NCBI GenBank assembly: GCA_019113845.1
Contig: DXGQ01000017.1
Location: 1 to 36,607 of the forward strand
DNA: 36,607 nucleotides
Origin: Candidatus Anaerobutyricum avicola
GTDB taxonomy: Bacteria > Bacillota > Clostridia > Lachnospirales > Lachnospiraceae
Reading direction: 5' to 3'
Below, piece by piece: positions 33,490-36,607 of the stretch. The translations under genes and the position numbers were made by a program. Each line of letters opens with the position of its first letter. Position 1 is the stretch's first letter. The notes beneath the pieces are model-generated. The model ran no database searches and was not told where the DNA came from. It saw nothing but the letters and a program-made list of their open reading frames with translations.

Positions 33490-33586
33490 AATAGTCGCCA
33501 GCTACTGCCGATATAAAGTGAACCCCTTTTGTCAGACAAAATAAAAGTCTAATGAAAGGGGTTCACTTTAATAGCTGACGGCTATT
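33490..33586. repeat. 97-bp nested inverted repeat behind gltX
   Basis: Outer arms AATAGTCGCCAGCTA (33490-33504) and TAGCTGACGGCTATT (33572-33586) match at 13 of 15 positions. Inner arms AAAGTGAACCCCTTT (33515-33529) and AAAGGGGTTCACTTT (33555-33569) match perfectly. The loop has a mini-hairpin AGAC/GTCT. The T runs are short, so it is not a typical terminator, though it sits between the convergent gltX and YczE-like genes and could end both. MITE-like in shape. Confidence 0.65.
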
Positions 33587-33637
33587 ATATAAAGTATTCG
33601 TTTCCTGTTTCCGGATGGAAAGTCGTTTCCTGTTCCC

Positions 33638-34309
33638 TTACGCCGTCTGATGCTTCGACAAAAAGGAGACGAAGCAGAGTTTTTTGTCCAGTTTTTCTCC
33701 GATGATCCCGATGCATTTTCCCATGGTAAAGGCGGCAAATATCGTGCCAATGCCAAGCCCCCTGATATGTCCGAGGAAAGCAAATGTCATGCAGGCTGTG
33801 ATGAGCAGGCAGAGGACATCAAAAGAAATCTTTACCCGTGAATAGCGAATGGCTGTGATCTCTGAAAATTCCCGTGGAAAAAGGTCTGTGGGGATGATCG
33901 GCATCTGGCATCGGTTGGAGATGGCGATACCTAAGGAGATCACAAAGTAGCTGATTACAAAGTAAAGAATCCGCAGCGGCAGTGTTGTCGGCAGCAGGGT
34001 GATCCACATCTCATGGATGTCAATCATAATTCCAAAGAAAAATCCAACCACAAAACTGAATAGATAGGAAATGACAAAGCGTTTTCGCATGATCATGAGA
34101 ATGGCGATGAGCAGTCCCTGGAAAATGTACGTCCAGGTTCCCAGGGTAAGAGTGGGAAATACTTCAGAAAATGCGTAGGGAACGCTGGAGATGGCGGAGA
34201 TACCGGAGCCGGAATGAAGCATCAGTACGACGCCAAGGCTGTTGATGATGACGGCGAGAACCAGCGCCAGCTCTCCGCGCAATGTATAGTATGTATGGTT
34301 TGTTGACAT
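33638..34309 (-). CDS. YczE/YitT-type membrane protein
   Basis: 223 residues from ATG 34309, eight bases behind CAGGAGGG. Five or six hydrophobic helices; the first has N-S-L-G-V-V-L-M-L and is followed by S-G-S-G-I-S-A-I-S-S-V-P-Y-A, and later I-P-T-D-L-F-P-R-E-F, typical of the YczE/YyaS/YitT group of integral membrane proteins with unknown function. Monocistronic. Confidence 0.8.
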   Translation of the reverse strand: MSTNHTYYTLRGELALVLAVIINSLGVVLMLHSGSGISAISSVPYAFSEVFPTLTLGTWTYIFQGLLIAILMIMRKRFVISYLFSFVVGFFFGIMIDIHEMWITLLPTTLPLRILYFVISYFVISLGIAISNRCQMPIIPTDLFPREFSEITAIRYSRVKISFDVLCLLITACMTFAFLGHIRGLGIGTIFAAFTMGKCIGIIGEKLDKKLCFVSFLSKHQTA

Positions 34310-34331
34310 GGGAAATCCCTCCTGATGATAA

Positions 34332-34360
34332 AATATAGTGTGATCGCTGTGCAGTGTCAG
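34332..34360 (-). promoter_or_regulatory. Promoter of the YczE-like gene
   Basis: Minus strand CTGACA (34360-34355), 17 bp, TATATT (34337-34332), 22 bp before the start codon. Confidence 0.6.
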
Positions 34361-34471
34361 TACACAGTCCGCTATCATTGTACCACTGAGAACAATAGAA
34401 TTCTAATTAATTTTTTTACGACAATATAGACAGAACTGTAAATTTCTGAGACAAAAATTCCATTTTTTTGG

Positions 34472-34477
34472 TATAAT
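34472..34477 (+). promoter_or_regulatory. Extended -10 element for the AraC gene
   Basis: T-T-G-G-TATAAT, an extended -10 (TGnTATAAT), with only a weak -35. It leaves a leader of about 110 nt, purine-rich, before the AraC-family start. Confidence 0.55.
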
Positions 34478-34591
34478 AGCAATAATAAAGAAAAATAAAA
34501 GAGAAAAAGGAGAATCTAAAAGAACAACGGAGTACGGGGACAAGGAAAAAATCGGCAAAAAAGAGAGATAATCAGGAGAAGGGGAACGTAT

Positions 34592-35488
34592 ATGGAGGTA
34601 GCTGAGAATTACAGGATTGACGCCAATTTTCGCTGGTTGGGAAGCGAGATCAAGGCGAATGAGGAGCTGTGTCTGACGGTGTGTGGGATCGAGCGGTGTA
34701 CGCCGGATAAGTTTTTCGGGCCGTCAGTGCGGGAGGATTATCATGTACATTTTATTCTGCATGGGAAGGGGACGCTGGAGATCGGCGGGAAGTCGTATAA
34801 GCTGCAGAGGGGACAGATTTTTGTGATTCCGCCGGATGTCGAGACGTATTATTATTCGGACCCGGAGGACCCGTGGCATTATACCTGGGTGTCGTTTGGC
34901 GGAACGAGGGAAGGATATTTTCTGGAAAAGGCGGGTATCACAGCGGAGAATCCGGTGAGGGATACCTATATTGAGCCGGAGCGTTTTCTGGAACTGACAG
35001 AAAAGATTCTGAATCATCATGAGCTGACGGTGGCCAATGAGCTGCTCAGGACCTCGCTTCTTTATGAGATCATTGCGCTTCTGGTGGAATCACAAAATCA
35101 GCAGAAGAGTAAAGAGGGAGAAGAGGAAGTTTATGATTATTCGCCGGATGTGTATGTGAATACGGCGATTGAGTATATCGGGGAACATTATCCGCACACG
35201 AAAGTCAGCGAGATCGCGTCGTATATCGGCATTTCCCGGTATTATCTGACGCACATTTTCAAGGAGAAACTGCACGTTTCCCCGCAGGAATTTCTTCTCA
35301 ATTACCGTATGGAGCAGGCGAACCGGCTTCTTCGGACGACAGGGCTTTCGGTGCAGGCAGTGTCTGAGAAGGTTGGCTATGAGAATCCGCTCACATTTTC
35401 CAAAACATTTAAGAACAAGTTTGGTCTGAGTCCGAAAAAGTACAGGGAGAAGATGAAGCGGGAAGAGCAGGAACATCATATAAAATAG
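34592..35488 (+). CDS. AraC-family transcriptional regulator
   Basis: 298 residues. An N-terminal cupin sensor domain (about 25-165: Y-H-V-H-F-I-L-H-G-K-G, L-Q-R-G-Q-I-F-V-I-P-P) and a C-terminal double HTH (about 195-290) with T-K-V-S-E-I-A-S-Y-I-G-I-S-R-Y-Y-L-T, then G-Y-E-N-P-L-T-F-S-K-T-F-K-N-K-F-G and S-P-K-K-Y-R, a textbook AraC/XylS signature. RBS AGGAGAAGGGG. It converges on a sugar-binding protein gene and likely controls carbohydrate uptake. Confidence 0.93.
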   Translation: MEVAENYRIDANFRWLGSEIKANEELCLTVCGIERCTPDKFFGPSVREDYHVHFILHGKGTLEIGGKSYKLQRGQIFVIPPDVETYYYSDPEDPWHYTWVSFGGTREGYFLEKAGITAENPVRDTYIEPERFLELTEKILNHHELTVANELLRTSLLYEIIALLVESQNQQKSKEGEEEVYDYSPDVYVNTAIEYIGEHYPHTKVSEIASYIGISRYYLTHIFKEKLHVSPQEFLLNYRMEQANRLLRTTGLSVQAVSEKVGYENPLTFSKTFKNKFGLSPKKYREKMKREEQEHHIK

Positions 35489-35568
35489 ATGCGGAGATAT
35501 AAGATAGATGCAGAACTGACACGGGATGAATAATGAAGTAAAAAATAATAGGTCGAAAATGAAAAATA

Positions 35569-35602
35569 AAAAGTGGCTGCCCGGATGAGGACAGCCACTT
35601 TT
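35569..35602. terminator. Bidirectional terminator
   Basis: AAAAGTGGCTG (35569-35579) / CAGCCACTTTT (35592-35602), between the convergent AraC and solute-binding protein genes and suited to both. Confidence 0.85.
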
Positions 35603-35694
35603 GTGAAACAGCCATTTCTGTCTGTTTTCTATGAAAGGCGGAAGGAATTAGAATTCCCGGCACTTTCATTTTGGAGAAGGATATTTAATTTATA

Positions 35695-36607
35695 TCAATG
35701 AGCGATTGGAGTGGCATTTTTCCAATACTCTTCGATATTCGTTGCAAGCTGTGCACGGTCAACTTTGTCTGCCAGGTATTCCTGCATGTAAGCGCCGACT
35801 ACAGATAAGTGATCGTCCGGGTCAAAGTCATAGTTTGGAACCATCTTGCCCTGGTCGGCGTACTGTTTTACCATGGCGCCCAGTGCGTTGCTGCACTCTA
35901 CTGTATTGCTCTTGAATGGAGATACCATACCGCAGGTGTCGGAGATGAAGGTCTTTCCTTCGTCGGAGTCAACGAGCCAGTTCAGGAAGCCTTTGGCAGC
36001 TTCTCTCTCTTCGTCTGTGGTGTACTCGCTGCTGTCAACGTAGAAGAACTTGGAACCGCCGCCCACGATGCATCCTGTGTAAGCATCCTGGATGTCCTGT
36101 GGCAGAGGCATGATGCCTACATTTCCTGTGTAATCATAGTCGATGATATCGTTCCATTCCCAGGAACCGCCGAACTGGAAGGCAACTTCGCCTTCGGACA
36201 GTGCCTGATGTACCTGCTCATCTTCTACAGATACTGCCATATCTTTGAATTTGTTGTATTTTTTCAGTACGTCAAATGTGTCTAAGATCGCATTGTATTT
36301 TGCGTCGTTGGCAAGGTCTGCTGTTCCCTCAAACAGAGAGTTTACAAAACCTTCCACGTCATCTCTCTCCTCATATACCTGCTGGAAGTAATGTGCGCCC
36401 AGGGACCAGTCTGGTTTTAAGATAGCGGTTGGAGCTTCCATGCCGCCGGCAACCAGTCTGTCGCACATAGCGGTCAGGTCGTCAAGAGTCTGGATGGATG
36501 CCGGGTCAAATGGTTCGCCGGTGATCGCTTCGATAGCGTCTGCATTGTAAAGAAGTCCGCGGGCTTCCACACATACCGGGAATCCGACTACTTTGCCATC
36601 GACGGAG
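35695..36607 (-). CDS. Carbohydrate ABC transporter solute-binding protein (5' end outside window)
   Basis: 304 C-terminal residues; the frame stays open to the window edge, so the true start and lipoprotein signal lie beyond. Family 1 solute-binding protein features: K-V-V-G-F-P-V-C-V-E-A-R-G-L-L-Y-N, then G-E-V-A-F-Q-F-G-G-S-W-E-W and V-G-I-M-P-L-P, with a stretch of conserved aromatic residues. The GTG at 36570 is internal. Membrane components are presumably to the right. The opposing AraC regulator is the likely controller. Confidence 0.9.
   Translation of the reverse strand, partial: SVDGKVVGFPVCVEARGLLYNADAIEAITGEPFDPASIQTLDDLTAMCDRLVAGGMEAPTAILKPDWSLGAHYFQQVYEERDDVEGFVNSLFEGTADLANDAKYNAILDTFDVLKKYNKFKDMAVSVEDEQVHQALSEGEVAFQFGGSWEWNDIIDYDYTGNVGIMPLPQDIQDAYTGCIVGGGSKFFYVDSSEYTTDEEREAAKGFLNWLVDSDEGKTFISDTCGMVSPFKSNTVECSNALGAMVKQYADQGKMVPNYDFDPDDHLSVVGAYMQEYLADKVDRAQLATNIEEYWKNATPIAH

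Noticed and set aside
36570-36572. GTG 36570 as start of the solute-binding protein
   Set aside because: The frame continues upstream with conserved family sequence to the window edge.

Overview
The window looks like chromosomal DNA of a spore-forming, anaerobic clostridium, most likely a gut Lachnospiraceae member. The reasons are spmA/spmB, a class III (oxygen-sensitive) ribonucleotide reductase with its activase, the Firmicutes order yaaO-tmk-holB-ricT-trmN6-rsmI, medium GC, strong AGGAGG-type ribosome binding sites and tRNA genes without encoded CCA. No species can be named from sequence alone.

Layout. 1-1044: the 3' end of a 23S rRNA, a spacer without a 5S gene, then six tRNAs (Asp, Val, Thr, Tyr, fMet, Lys) with their own promoter and terminator; the last two have mispaired stems. 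1145-9023: a same-strand housekeeping block for a PLP decarboxylase, dTMP kinase, the DNA polymerase III clamp-loader delta' subunit, RicT, two RNA methyltransferases, alanine racemase and a cytidylate-kinase-like protein. 9089-13346: a MATE transporter facing away from an Lrp-type regulator, spmAB and a C39-like protein. The Lrp gene is followed, in frame after its stop, by a repeated acidic reading frame.

13351-17510: small accessory genes. These are an XRE regulator with a 34-codon ORF and a palindrome upstream, a Nudix protein, a possible HExxH metalloprotein, a GT2 glycosyltransferase and a nudC-like gene broken by a one-base frameshift. 17598-24246: cell-envelope and regulatory genes: an L,D-transpeptidase, an unusual Clp-type AAA+ ATPase with one ATPase domain, DAHP synthase, an orphan response regulator without the phospho-acceptor Asp, and a secreted N-acetylmuramoyl-L-alanine amidase. 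The AAA+ and DAHP synthase genes diverge from a region with a perfect 19-bp palindrome between two facing promoters.

24343-30341: nrdD under a promoter carrying two NrdR boxes, then an AT-rich AbiEi/AbiEii toxin-antitoxin pair directly abutting a PfkB-family sugar kinase, then nrdG. The TA pair is the clearest horizontally acquired segment. 30342-30997 has no clear gene but holds two related, structured inverted-repeat elements in opposite orientation. 30998-36607: a membrane protein, gltX, a 97-bp perfect/imperfect inverted repeat, a YczE-like membrane protein, an AraC regulator, and the 3' part of a sugar ABC transporter binding protein cut by the window edge.

There is no CRISPR array, prophage or complete insertion sequence. 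The observations most worth following up are the two inverted-repeat elements at 30381-30967, the in-frame repeat tail behind the Lrp gene, the 34-codon ORF/XRE locus, the shared palindrome at 20932, the single-domain Clp-like ATPase and the mosaic tRNAs.
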